DNA of 40,575 nt from NCBI GenBank assembly GCA_028709785.1, contig JAQUTK010000032.1:1-40575 (forward strand), given 5' to 3'. Source of the DNA: Bacteroidales bacterium (GTDB taxonomy: Bacteria; Bacteroidota; Bacteroidia; Bacteroidales; JAQUTK01). The notes beneath the pieces were generated by a model that did not search any database, was not told the DNA's origin, and was given only the letters and a program-made list of their open reading frames with translations. Below, one piece after another: positions 1 through 8,037 of the stretch. The translations under genes and the position numbers were made by a program. Every line of letters begins with the position of its first letter. The first letter of the stretch is position 1.

Positions 1-8
1 CTCTTTTT

Positions 9-956
9 TTACAAGGGCTTTACCGGAATACAGATATCCAGGATAAACTTGTGTTCGGGATGTTGTGTGTGATCGTTGTAATACAACTCATACGTGCTTC
101 CTTCGCCCGGTTGGTATCCGCTTTCGGTAAACCACATACACATGGTATTCCAGGCTTTCTCAAACTCTGTTTCACCGATTTCAAAACGTCCTACGGCATA
201 TTTTCCTCCGGCAACCGTCATTTTCCCTATTTCACCTTCCACCTTGACTTCCTGATCCATCATGATACAGGCATCTTGTCTCACGTTCTCGATCGCTGTA
301 ATCGAAGGATCGTCATGATAGACGGTCAGGTACTTCATCTGCGGATTATTCAGATATCCACGGGGCCCTGCCCATTTGCACAGTTTCTCGTACGCATACT
401 TAATTTCATTAAAAGCGCCTTTGTGGCGACAATAAATAACCTTCATTTCAGGCATCTCTTTGATCTCAATCTTTGTGTCCATAATTAGTAATTGTTTTAA
501 GTTGACACTGCAAAGTTGAGCATTATAATCTGGAAGCTCTTGTCTTTTCTTGCTAAGCAGTTGACCATTCTTGCTATAGTACAAACCGTTCATTGTAAGT
601 ATGGCTTTGTCTGCTTTACGAAAGTCAGAAGCACTCATATTGAAATGTTTCCGGAAGGTACGGCTAAACAAGGAGAGACTACCGAAGCCACAATTATATG
701 AAATCTCACTGATGGGTATTTCTTTGTATTCCCGAATCTGACCGGCTGCCTTTTCGATCCTTATCCGTTGGATAAAGAGCGCTGGAGTTTCTCCCGTAAG
801 AAGAGAAAAGATGCGGTGAAAATGGTAAGGGGAGAAGTTTGCTATCTCTGCCATATGACTCAGGTTGATTGGTTCACCGATGTGCTCCCCTATGTAATTT
901 GTTACTTTGTTAATCCGGGCGATGTATTCGCTTCTGCTTTCTTCTTTGAGACTCAT
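9..956 (-). CDS. AraC-family regulator with GyrI-like effector domain
   Basis: This 315-residue transcription regulator has two parts. Residues 10-115 form the AraC/XylS double helix-turn-helix, with the typical FSPYHFHRIF and CGFGSLSLFSRTFRKHF segments. Residues 158-315 form a GyrI-like small-molecule-binding domain (AraC_E_bind type), joined by a linker. This layout resembles the Rob/BmrR class, which binds hydrophobic ligands or acts in stress and multidrug responses. The ligand cannot be told from sequence. The ATG start lies about 25 bases behind a good -7 box (982-989). The gene is transcribed away from the window and its stop is at the window edge, so a downstream partner may lie outside. 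A terminator separates it from the sugar operon, so it is probably not that operon's dedicated regulator. Family call is firm; target unknown. Confidence 0.92.
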   Translation of the reverse strand: MSLKEESRSEYIARINKVTNYIGEHIGEPINLSHMAEIANFSPYHFHRIFSLLTGETPALFIQRIRIEKAAGQIREYKEIPISEISYNCGFGSLSLFSRTFRKHFNMSASDFRKADKAILTMNGLYYSKNGQLLSKKRQELPDYNAQLCSVNLKQLLIMDTKIEIKEMPEMKVIYCRHKGAFNEIKYAYEKLCKWAGPRGYLNNPQMKYLTVYHDDPSITAIENVRQDACIMMDQEVKVEGEIGKMTVAGGKYAVGRFEIGETEFEKAWNTMCMWFTESGYQPGEGSTYELYYNDHTQHPEHKFILDICIPVKPL

Positions 957-981
957 TTCTTTCGTTGATTCGTGAAAAAGA

Positions 982-989
982 CAAAGTTA
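982..989 (-). promoter_or_regulatory. -7 promoter box of the AraC-type gene
   Basis: The minus strand reads TAACTTTG, an exact match to the Bacteroidetes TAnnTTTG box, about 25 bases before the ATG. No good TTTG box is seen 19-21 bases further upstream. Confidence 0.5.
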
Positions 990-1141
990 GCAGTAAATCC
1001 GGTTTCCTGTTTTACTTATCTTGCTCTTTTTTGAAGAGAGACCGGTTACTGACCGAGATACGATCCGTTGGCCTTCGTGGGAGTACTGATAACATCAATT
1101 AAGTTAACGTGCAGAAGCGGAAACCGTACAAAAGAGACGCA

Positions 1142-1205
1142 AAAAACATACGGTTCGCCGGGAAAAGTTTTCAGGTTGATTTTGTCAAGCGAACCGTATG
1201 TTTTT
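1142..1205. repeat. 17-bp perfect inverted repeat in the gap upstream of the AraC-type gene
   Basis: The arms are AAAAACATACGGTTCGC (1142-1158) and its exact complement (1189-1205), 30 bases apart. The rest of the 516-base gap (957-1472) holds only the -7 box above and the dehydrogenase operon's terminator; a 63-codon open frame there looks like chance. The repeat could be a regulator-binding site or a bidirectional terminator, since A and T runs flank the arms. The long loop makes a terminator less likely. Confidence 0.6.
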
Positions 1206-1404
1206 CTCCTTTCATACAGATGAAATTTGCCTTTCATCAGGTCGTTTTTTACGTCCTTTCAAATTGCTGATAATCAATAGACTAATAATCTTCTTTTGAG
1301 CAAAAGAGCGGGCGGTAGATCGGAACTGATCGGCGTGTTATTCGGTGCCTGGAAGGATATTAACTTAATAAAAGTATGTGCTAAAACGGTTCAGCTGCCT
1401 GGAT

Positions 1405-1447
1405 CACAAGAAAACAATGCACCACCTATCTGTTGATAAGTGATGCA
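1405..1447 (-). terminator. Intrinsic terminator of the L-galactose operon
   Basis: Read on the minus strand, TGCATCACTTATC pairs with GATAGGTGGTGCA over 13 pairs, two of them G-U, around an AACA loop. A T-rich stretch (TTGTTTTCTTG) follows. It sits 26 bases past the dehydrogenase stop codon. Confidence 0.75.
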
Positions 1448-1472
1448 TCGCACATATAGGGACTGAAAAAAC

Positions 1473-2489
1473 TTACAATTCGACCAGAATGCGGAAGACC
1501 TTCCCGGGGTTGGCTGCCCATTCCTGCATCGCTTTCAGAGCGTTCTCCGGCTTCACAATGTTTGAGATCAGTTCGTCGATCGGACAGGTTCCCTGTTGCA
1601 GATAATGGATGACCGCACGAAAATCGGACGGCAACGCATTACGTGAACCGCGTATATCCAGTTCTTTCTGAACAAAGTATTTAGTCTGGAAAGCAACTTC
1701 GCTTTTTGCATAGCCGATGCAGACCACTCTTCCTGTAAATGCCACCTCATCCACCGCCATGACATACGTTGCCGGACTGCCGACCGCTTCAATAATGACA
1801 TCCGGACCGAGGTTGTCGGTGAGTTGTTGCAACCGCTCATGCACATTCTCATTCTTTGAGTTGATAGTGTACGTAGCACCTACACGTTTGGCGATAGCCA
1901 GTTTCTCATCATCAATATCGACTGCAATCACAGTAGCTCCGCGCAGGGAAGCACGGACAATCGCACCCATACCAATCATGCCGCATCCGATCACCATCAC
2001 GATATCAATATCAGACACCTGTCCGCGCGATACCGCATGAAAACCGACACTCATCGGTTCGATCAGCGCGCAATCTCTGGGAGTCATGTCGGCCGCAGGG
2101 ATAATCTTTGTCCAAGGCAGAACGGCATATTCACACATCACTCCGTTGCGCTGTACGCCCAACGTCTCATTGTGTTCGCAAGCGTTGACTCTTCCGTTGC
2201 GGCAGGAAGCACACTTCCCGCAGTTGGTGTACGGATTGAGAGTCACACTCATGCCCGGAGTGAATCCGGCGGGAACATTGCTGCCGATGGCTTCAATAAC
2301 CGCGCCTACCTCATGTCCCGGGATAACGGGCAGTTTGACCATGGGATTGCGTCCGAGAAACGTATTCAAGTCCGAACCGCAAAATCCGACATATTTCATT
2401 TTAACGAGTACCTCATCCGGCCCAAATACCGGTTTGGCTATCTCTACGACCTGCATCTCAGAAGGTGCTGTAATTTGAACTGCTTTCAT
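1473..2489 (-). CDS. Zinc-dependent medium-chain dehydrogenase, probable L-galactonate 5-dehydrogenase
   Basis: This 338-residue medium-chain alcohol dehydrogenase has the catalytic zinc ligands C37 and H59-E60, the four structural-zinc cysteines C90, C93, C96 and C104, and a Rossmann motif near residues 167-178 (GCGMIGMG). It is the last gene of a three-gene operon behind an L-galactose dehydrogenase and a FucP-type permease. In Bacteroides vulgatus the described L-galactose pathway uses a zinc enzyme of this type to oxidise L-galactonate to D-tagaturonate, and E. coli LgoD does the same. The specific substrate here is inferred from neighbours and family. Other polyol or sugar-acid substrates, such as L-idonate or L-threonine-like ones, are possible from the sequence alone. 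Confidence 0.85.
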   Translation of the reverse strand: MKAVQITAPSEMQVVEIAKPVFGPDEVLVKMKYVGFCGSDLNTFLGRNPMVKLPVIPGHEVGAVIEAIGSNVPAGFTPGMSVTLNPYTNCGKCASCRNGRVNACEHNETLGVQRNGVMCEYAVLPWTKIIPAADMTPRDCALIEPMSVGFHAVSRGQVSDIDIVMVIGCGMIGMGAIVRASLRGATVIAVDIDDEKLAIAKRVGATYTINSKNENVHERLQQLTDNLGPDVIIEAVGSPATYVMAVDEVAFTGRVVCIGYAKSEVAFQTKYFVQKELDIRGSRNALPSDFRAVIHYLQQGTCPIDELISNIVKPENALKAMQEWAANPGKVFRILVEL

Positions 2490-2522
2490 TTTAAATAGTT
2501 GAAGATAGTTATCTGATTCTGA

Positions 2523-3782
2523 TTAGTCAATGATTTTATATCCTTTCCATCCATAATAAGCACAGAATGCAAAGCATATCATTGGGATGATATACGCCAG
2601 ATAATACATCTGTGCGTTGGCATGCATGAAATAGGCTGTTAGTTGTGGCAGACAGGCATTGCCCACAATCGCCATAACAAGAAATGCCGAACCACTTTTC
2701 GTATTGCTTCCCAGACCTTTAAGCGCCAAAGAGAATTGCGTCGGGTACATGATCGACATAAAGAACGAAATTGCCAGCATGGCGTAAAGACCGGTCATTC
2801 CTCCGTAAGTGATCACGACACCACACAGCAGCACGTTGATAATCGCATAGACCAACAACATGTCCTGCGGACGAAACTTCACCATCAGCAGCGTTCCGAT
2901 CCATCGTCCGGAGAGGAAAGCAAGCATGTAAAGTCCGAAGAAAGTAGTTGCAGTGCTCTCTTCGATCCCGGCATAGGTGCAGCAATAGACCAGAAACAGA
3001 CTGTTGATCGCTGTTTGTCCGCCGTTGTAGAAGAACTGGGCGATGACGCCCCAACGCAGATGCGACCGTTTGAGAACTGAAAAGTTGATCAGTTTCTCTC
3101 CTTTCGCTTCTACACCTTCCAGATGAGTGCCTTCTTTAATCTTCGGGAGTTTGGAAAATACAAATATGACGGCGATAACGATCAATACAAGAGCCAATAT
3201 CAGATAAGGAAGTTTCATTGCATCCGTTTCCATCTGAATATATCCTTCCCAACCTCCGGGAATGTCTGTCGGGAGTGTTTCGCGCGTATAATGATTGCCG
3301 CTTAAGACCAGTTTGCTGAGAAACATCGCCGAAATAAATGCTCCCAATCCGTTAAATGATTGAGCCAGATTGAGTCTACGAGGTGCCGTATCCGGATTGC
3401 CTAAAGAGGTGACATACGGATTGGCCGCCGTTTCCAGAAAGCACATTCCTGTGGCAATGATAAAGAAGATACAGAGATAGGCCCAGTACTCCTTAAAGAT
3501 AGCAGCCGGAAAAAACAATAGACCTCCGAATGCCGCGATTAATAGACCCAGGATAATACCGGATTTATAGCTGTAGCGTTTCATATACATCGCTATCGGA
3601 ATAGGGAATATAAAATAAGCCAGCCAGTAGGCAGTTTCAGTAAAAGAAGCTTCAAAGGTGTTTAACTCGCAGGTTTTCATCAATTGTCGGATCATTGTGG
3701 GCAGCAGGTTGCTGCTGATAGCCCACAAAAAGAAGAGACAGAAGATCAAAGCGAGGGGTAACGCGTTACTATTTTTCTTCAT
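2523..3782 (-). CDS. FucP-family sugar:H+ symporter
   Basis: This 419-residue major facilitator protein is made mostly of hydrophobic helices, with the layout of the L-fucose permease (FucP) branch: an early RQLM segment, FLETAANPYV near residue 115, and SFFMSIMYPTQFSLALKGLG in the second half. It should sit in the inner membrane and import a sugar with protons. L-galactose differs from L-fucose only by the 6-hydroxyl, and FucP is known to accept L-galactose, so the context supports L-galactose uptake. It lies 16 bases after the L-galactose dehydrogenase stop and 33 bases before the zinc dehydrogenase, clearly in one operon. A symbol is withheld because the substrate is inferred. Confidence 0.88.
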   Translation of the reverse strand: MKKNSNALPLALIFCLFFLWAISSNLLPTMIRQLMKTCELNTFEASFTETAYWLAYFIFPIPIAMYMKRYSYKSGIILGLLIAAFGGLLFFPAAIFKEYWAYLCIFFIIATGMCFLETAANPYVTSLGNPDTAPRRLNLAQSFNGLGAFISAMFLSKLVLSGNHYTRETLPTDIPGGWEGYIQMETDAMKLPYLILALVLIVIAVIFVFSKLPKIKEGTHLEGVEAKGEKLINFSVLKRSHLRWGVIAQFFYNGGQTAINSLFLVYCCTYAGIEESTATTFFGLYMLAFLSGRWIGTLLMVKFRPQDMLLVYAIINVLLCGVVITYGGMTGLYAMLAISFFMSIMYPTQFSLALKGLGSNTKSGSAFLVMAIVGNACLPQLTAYFMHANAQMYYLAYIIPMICFAFCAYYGWKGYKIID

Positions 3783-3798
3783 GGTAGTGTCGTATGTA

Positions 3799-4731
3799 TT
3801 AAGAGTTAAACCAGCTTACACGTTTTTGATCTCCGATAATATCCTGTACTTCCTTCACGAGGTTCCAGTCGATCGGTTCTTCAGCATAACGGATATTTTG
3901 AAGGACATTGTCCGGATTGGCCGAACTGAAGAGCGTCGTTGTAACCCTTGGATTGCTTACAGAGTACTGAATGGCCAGTTTCTCTATCGGATAGTTCTTT
4001 GCCAGACAATGTTGCACTGCCTTTTGACAAGCTTCTACCAGTGCTTTGGGTGCCGGATGCCATGCCGGAACGCCCCGTTGCGAAAGTAAACCCATAGAGA
4101 GAGGAGAAGCATTGATGATACCTACATTGTTTTTTTCAAAGAAATCGAGAAAGTCCACCAGCTTATCATCATTCAGACAGTAGTGGCAAAAGTTCAGAAT
4201 ACTTTCCACGGTGCCCGGTGCAGCATGCTCAATGACCCATTGCAGGTTTTCCAACTGAAGATCTGTGATACCGACATGTTTGACGACACCCTTTCTCTTC
4301 AGTTCGACAAGTGCAGGAAGTGTCTCTTCCACAATCTGGTTGAGGTCTGCAAATTCAATATCATGCACGTTAATCAGATCAATGGATTCGATATTCAGAC
4401 GTTCCAGACTCTCATAGACACTGTCCGTTACCCGCTTGGCCGAGTAGTCCCAGGTGTTTACGCCATCCTTACCATAGCGTCCCACTTTTGTGGAAAGGTA
4501 ATAGCTGTCTCTCGGGATAATCTTCAGTGCTTTGCCCAAAACAGTTTCTGCTTTGTAGTGACCGTAGTACGGTGATACATCGATAAAGTTCATTCCGTTT
4601 TCTACAGCGACACATGCCGCTTTGATTGCTTCCGCTTCGCGGATATCGTGAAATACGCCTCCTAGTGAGGATGCTCCAAAACTGAGGTTGGAGACTTTCA
4701 TGCCTGTTTTGCCAATTTCGTAGTAATGCAT
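3799..4731 (-). CDS. L-galactose dehydrogenase-like aldo/keto reductase
   Basis: This 310-residue aldo/keto reductase has the tetrad D51, Y56, K82 and H123. It resembles plant L-galactose dehydrogenase along its length: an N-terminal GKTGMKVSNLSFGASSLGGVF segment (split here as GKTGMKVSNLS and GASSLGGVF), FIDVSPYYG, VHDIEF, and INASPLSMGLL followed by WHPAP. The expected reaction is NAD-dependent oxidation of L-galactose to L-galactono-1,5-lactone. It is the first gene of the operon with the permease and zinc dehydrogenase and has its own -7 box. In B. vulgatus a lactonase gene belongs to the same locus; here only 16 bases separate this gene from the permease, so none is present. L-fucose could be a side substrate. 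Confidence 0.85.
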   Translation of the reverse strand: MHYYEIGKTGMKVSNLSFGASSLGGVFHDIREAEAIKAACVAVENGMNFIDVSPYYGHYKAETVLGKALKIIPRDSYYLSTKVGRYGKDGVNTWDYSAKRVTDSVYESLERLNIESIDLINVHDIEFADLNQIVEETLPALVELKRKGVVKHVGITDLQLENLQWVIEHAAPGTVESILNFCHYCLNDDKLVDFLDFFEKNNVGIINASPLSMGLLSQRGVPAWHPAPKALVEACQKAVQHCLAKNYPIEKLAIQYSVSNPRVTTTLFSSANPDNVLQNIRYAEEPIDWNLVKEVQDIIGDQKRVSWFNS

Positions 4732-4770
4732 GGCTAGTCTATTTAATTAAGAATTATATTTTAAACGGAG

Positions 4771-4778
4771 CAAAAGTA
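4771..4778 (-). promoter_or_regulatory. -7 promoter box of the L-galactose operon
   Basis: The minus strand reads TACTTTTG, an exact TAnnTTTG match, 40 bases before the L-galactose dehydrogenase ATG in the divergent gap with the GH51 gene. No clear -33 box is visible. Confidence 0.55.
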
Positions 4779-4928
4779 ATGACTTTTCGAGATTTTACAT
4801 CATTAAAAATGGATAATTTCAAGCCATTGCGATGATATGTTTGGAAAAACTGTTATTTTTACACCATTAATTTGAAAAGCATACTATTCAGTCGTACCTG
4901 TTTAATGAAAACACAAAAACAATCAAAT

Positions 4929-7529
4929 ATGATCAAACAGAAACTAGCGGCGTTACTCCTGTTGTCAGGATCACTAGCCATCAACACAGTGGATACTTTT
5001 GCAGATGCTCCTGATTCCACGTACCTTTTTTCCTATGTATCCAACAAAAATGGCGGTCGTAACGGATTGCATTTTGCATGGAGTTCGGACAGTAAGCAAT
5101 GGAAAGAGATCGGTCCGGAATATCGTTTTGTCGGGAGCGATTATGGTCCTTGGGGCTCAGAGAAGAGAATGCTGGCGCCTTACCTGACGAAAACAGCGGA
5201 TGGATTATGGCATTGTGTCTGGAGCCTGAATGAAAAGGAAGGCCGTCTGGCGCATGCCTCTTCTGTCGATCTGATCAACTGGAAACGCCAGGCGTATCCC
5301 AAAGTGATGGAAGAAGGTAATTGCCTCTATCCGGAGATCTCTTACAACCAAACAACAAAAGAGTTTTTATTGACCTGGCTGATTGCGACCGGGGCGAATG
5401 ACACCGTGGTTTATTGCACCACCACAAAGGATTTTAAAACCTATACACCCACAAAGAAAGCAACAGCCGCAATCCGGATAAACAATCGCACTTCATTGGC
5501 ATTAGCCGACGGATCAGTGACGGGCGTGGTGACCAAAGTGGCGAAAAGTGAGGCCGATCGTTTAAAAGACGCGCGTGACCTGAATGAATACCGTCAGCAG
5601 AAATACGACGAACGGACAGAGTCTGACGCTATCCGGTTTGCCGGATTACAGCCGGTTGAGGCTACCATTACGGTCGATAAGAATGAGAGTAAGGCTATCA
5701 GTGATCTGTTGGTCGGTGTATTCTTTGAAGATATCAACTATGCAGCCGACGGCGGACTCTATGCCGAACTGATTCAGAACCGTGACTTTGAATATGATCC
5801 TTCGGATACACAGGGAAGAGACAGGAGTTGGAACAGCACGAAAGCATGGAGCCTGACAGGTGAAAATGGTACTTTTACCATCGATACAGTGGCTCCGATA
5901 CATCCGAATAATCCACATTATGCCGTACTCTCTGTTAAGGAGAAAAATAGTGCCGGATTAGTGAACTCCGGTTTTGATGGGATTGTACTAAAGAAAGGGG
6001 ATGCCTATACTATTTCGCTCTTTACACGACAGAAAGACGGAAGCAGAGGCAAACTGGTTGTACGGCTGGTTGGAAAGAATGGTGCGGTATATGGTGAATG
6101 CAAACTCCCAACCCTCTCCTCTGTGTGGAAGCAATATAAAGCTGTCATAAAAGCGGGTGCTGATGCAACGGATGCAAGTTTGGTCGTTGTTCCGCAAGAA
6201 GTGGGTACCGTTGCACTGGATATGATCTCTCTGTTTCCACAAAAAACCTACAAGAACCGTCCAAACGGTCTGCGAACTGATCTGGCAGAGACATTAGCCG
6301 CTATGCATCCGCGTTTTGTTCGTTTCCCCGGTGGTTGTGTGGCTCATGGTGGTGGATTAGAAAATATGTATCGCTGGAAGAATACCATTGGTTCGCTGGA
6401 AAGCAGAAAGCCGCTACGAAATATATGGAATTATCATCAAACAGCCGGCTTGGGCTACTTCGAGTATTTTCAGTTTTGCGAAGATATAGGAGCGGAGCCA
6501 CTTCCCGTATTACCGGCAGGAGTGCCTTGCCAAAACTCCCCCGGAGGGCAGCAAGGTGGAATACCCCTATGCGATATGGATGAATATGTACAGGAAGTAC
6601 TCGATCTGATTGAGTGGGCAAACGGTGATGCAAAGTCCACATGGGGCAAGAAACGGGCGGAAGCCGGTCACCCGAAACCCTTCAATCTGAAATATATTGG
6701 GATTGGCAACGAAGATCTGATCAGTGATGTCTTTGAAGAACGTTTCGAAATGATTTTTAAAGCTGTCAAAGAGAAACATCCTGAGATTACCGTTGTCGGT
6801 ACGGTCGGACCTTTTTATGAAGGAACGGATTATGAAGAGGGGTGGGACATCGCTTCCCGTCTGGGCGTTCCGATGGTGGATGAACATTACTACGTCTCTC
6901 CGGGTTGGATGATTTATAATCAGAATTACTACGATGCGTATGACCGTTCGAAGTCGAAAGTCTATCTGGGAGAATATGCGGCTCATCTGCCCGGTCGTCC
7001 CAATAATCTCGAGACAGCCTTGGCTGAAGCACTTTATCTGACTTCTGTCGAGCGGAATGGAGATGTAGTCAGTATGGCTTCCTACGCACCATTACTTGCA
7101 AAAGAGGGACATACCCAATGGAATCCCGATCTGATCTATTTTAATAATACAGAAGTCAAACCGACCGTCGATTATTATGTACAGCAGCTCTACGGACAAA
7201 ATGCCGGTAATGAGTATCTGACGAGTCGCATCAAACTTTCGGACAACAGGGAACCGGTGAAAAATCGTATTGCTGCTTCTGTCGTACGCGATAGCAAGAG
7301 TGGGGATGTCATCATCAAACTGATCAACATGCTTCCTGTTTCTGTGAAGTCAACACTCAATCTGGAAGGATTGGTTTCGGATGCTTCAAGGACAACCAAG
7401 ACAATCCTGACCGGTCGTCCTGCGGATAAGAAGCTACAGCCTCAGGTCTCAGAGATAAAGATTACCTCCAATTATACCTATGAGATGCCGGGCTATTCGT
7501 TCACTGTCTTTCGCATCACCTCAAAGTAA
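4929..7529 (+). CDS. Secreted GH51 alpha-L-arabinofuranosidase with N-terminal GH43-like piece
   Basis: The open frame can begin at a TTG (4872) or at ATGs at 4905 or 4929. The last is chosen because it follows an A-rich leader and starts a classic signal peptide (MIKQKLAALLLLSG, likely cut after ADA). Residue numbers here count from the TTG. Residues 50-195 resemble a few blades of a GH43-type propeller (FAWSSDSKQW, WHCVWSLNEKEGRLAHASS). Residues 265-300 and 460-885 form the GH51 domain, with a carbohydrate-binding-like beta domain between them. The acid/base is E614 (GNED) and the nucleophile E701 (LGEYAAHL). It should release L-arabinofuranose from arabinan or arabinogalactan in the periplasm or at the surface. 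The GH43 part is too short to be a complete enzyme. It is divergent from the L-galactose operon, so a link to plant cell-wall side chains carrying both sugars is plausible but inferred. Confidence 0.9.
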   Translation: MIKQKLAALLLLSGSLAINTVDTFADAPDSTYLFSYVSNKNGGRNGLHFAWSSDSKQWKEIGPEYRFVGSDYGPWGSEKRMLAPYLTKTADGLWHCVWSLNEKEGRLAHASSVDLINWKRQAYPKVMEEGNCLYPEISYNQTTKEFLLTWLIATGANDTVVYCTTTKDFKTYTPTKKATAAIRINNRTSLALADGSVTGVVTKVAKSEADRLKDARDLNEYRQQKYDERTESDAIRFAGLQPVEATITVDKNESKAISDLLVGVFFEDINYAADGGLYAELIQNRDFEYDPSDTQGRDRSWNSTKAWSLTGENGTFTIDTVAPIHPNNPHYAVLSVKEKNSAGLVNSGFDGIVLKKGDAYTISLFTRQKDGSRGKLVVRLVGKNGAVYGECKLPTLSSVWKQYKAVIKAGADATDASLVVVPQEVGTVALDMISLFPQKTYKNRPNGLRTDLAETLAAMHPRFVRFPGGCVAHGGGLENMYRWKNTIGSLESRKPLRNIWNYHQTAGLGYFEYFQFCEDIGAEPLPVLPAGVPCQNSPGGQQGGIPLCDMDEYVQEVLDLIEWANGDAKSTWGKKRAEAGHPKPFNLKYIGIGNEDLISDVFEERFEMIFKAVKEKHPEITVVGTVGPFYEGTDYEEGWDIASRLGVPMVDEHYYVSPGWMIYNQNYYDAYDRSKSKVYLGEYAAHLPGRPNNLETALAEALYLTSVERNGDVVSMASYAPLLAKEGHTQWNPDLIYFNNTEVKPTVDYYVQQLYGQNAGNEYLTSRIKLSDNREPVKNRIAASVVRDSKSGDVIIKLINMLPVSVKSTLNLEGLVSDASRTTKTILTGRPADKKLQPQVSEIKITSNYTYEMPGYSFTVFRITSK

Positions 7530-7576
7530 TTCTTCTTCAGACAGAGATCAAAGGGCCGGATTTATTTTCAATACAG

Positions 7577-7620
7577 ACAGCATCAATGGGTCAACCGTTG
7601 ATGCTGTTTCTGTTGATAAC
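7577..7620 (+). terminator. Likely terminator of the GH51 gene
   Basis: ACAGCATCAATGG (7577-7589) pairs with CCGTTGATGCTGT (7595-7607) over 13 pairs with one G-U, around a GTCAA loop. The following stretch is T-rich but interrupted (TTCTGTTGATAACTTTTTCC), so it may be weak. Confidence 0.6.
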
Positions 7621-7647
7621 TTTTTCCTTTGATTTTTGCCTTCCTTG

Positions 7648-7678
7648 TTTCGGAGTTATTCTTTTCTTTTTACCTTTG
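7648..7678 (+). promoter_or_regulatory. Promoter of the riboswitch-nrdDG transcript
   Basis: TTTC (7648-7651), 19 bases, then TACCTTTG (7671-7678), an exact -7 box with a near-match -33 box at the right spacing. The predicted start near 7684 falls right at the first base of the riboswitch. Confidence 0.65.
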
Positions 7679-7682
7679 TCGC

Positions 7683-7870
7683 AAATACAAGGTTTCCTTG
7701 AACGGCTTCTTTGTTCAAGGAATTAAAAGGGAATCCTGTTAAAGTCAGGAACTATTCCCGTAGCTGTAAGTTTCGCTAATGACTGCACATTCTTATGCCA
7801 CTGTTGTTTAATGAATGGGAAGGCGTGTAAGTCAGAAACAAGTCAGAAGACCTGCCGGGTATTACGTACG
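7683..7870 (+). ncRNA. Cobalamin riboswitch
   Basis: The leader carries the hallmarks of the adenosylcobalamin aptamer in order: a P3 hairpin CCTTGAAC/GTTCAAGG; AAAAGGGAATCC (7735-7746 region); a CCTG/CAGG helix followed by TATTCCCGTAGCTGTAA; GCCACTGTT (7798-7806); GGGAAGGCG (7817-7825); and the B12 box AGTCAGAAGACCTGCC (7841-7856). It lies between the promoter and nrdD with a further 170 bases that would hold the expression platform. No textbook terminator is obvious there, so translation or a B12-box pairing may be the control step. Coenzyme B12 should lower nrdDG expression. Identification is firm; the exact ends are approximate. Confidence 0.92.
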
Positions 7871-8037
7871 GGATTGCTTCCGGGAGTTGGAGCAAAAAGT
7901 ATCTACGAGAAGTTGTGATACCGGTATTCTTTATGTCGTGTTCATCTCATCCTTTTCCTGATTTCTTTTTCTTTTGATCCGGTTCTTTTTTGTACAGTTA
8001 TTTTGTCTGGAATCCAACAAATTAATTCGTTATAACA

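Noticed and set aside
1046..1237. 63-codon minus-strand open frame between the AraC-type gene and the dehydrogenase
   Set aside because: It runs through the inverted repeat, has no recognisable protein pattern and no promoter of its own.
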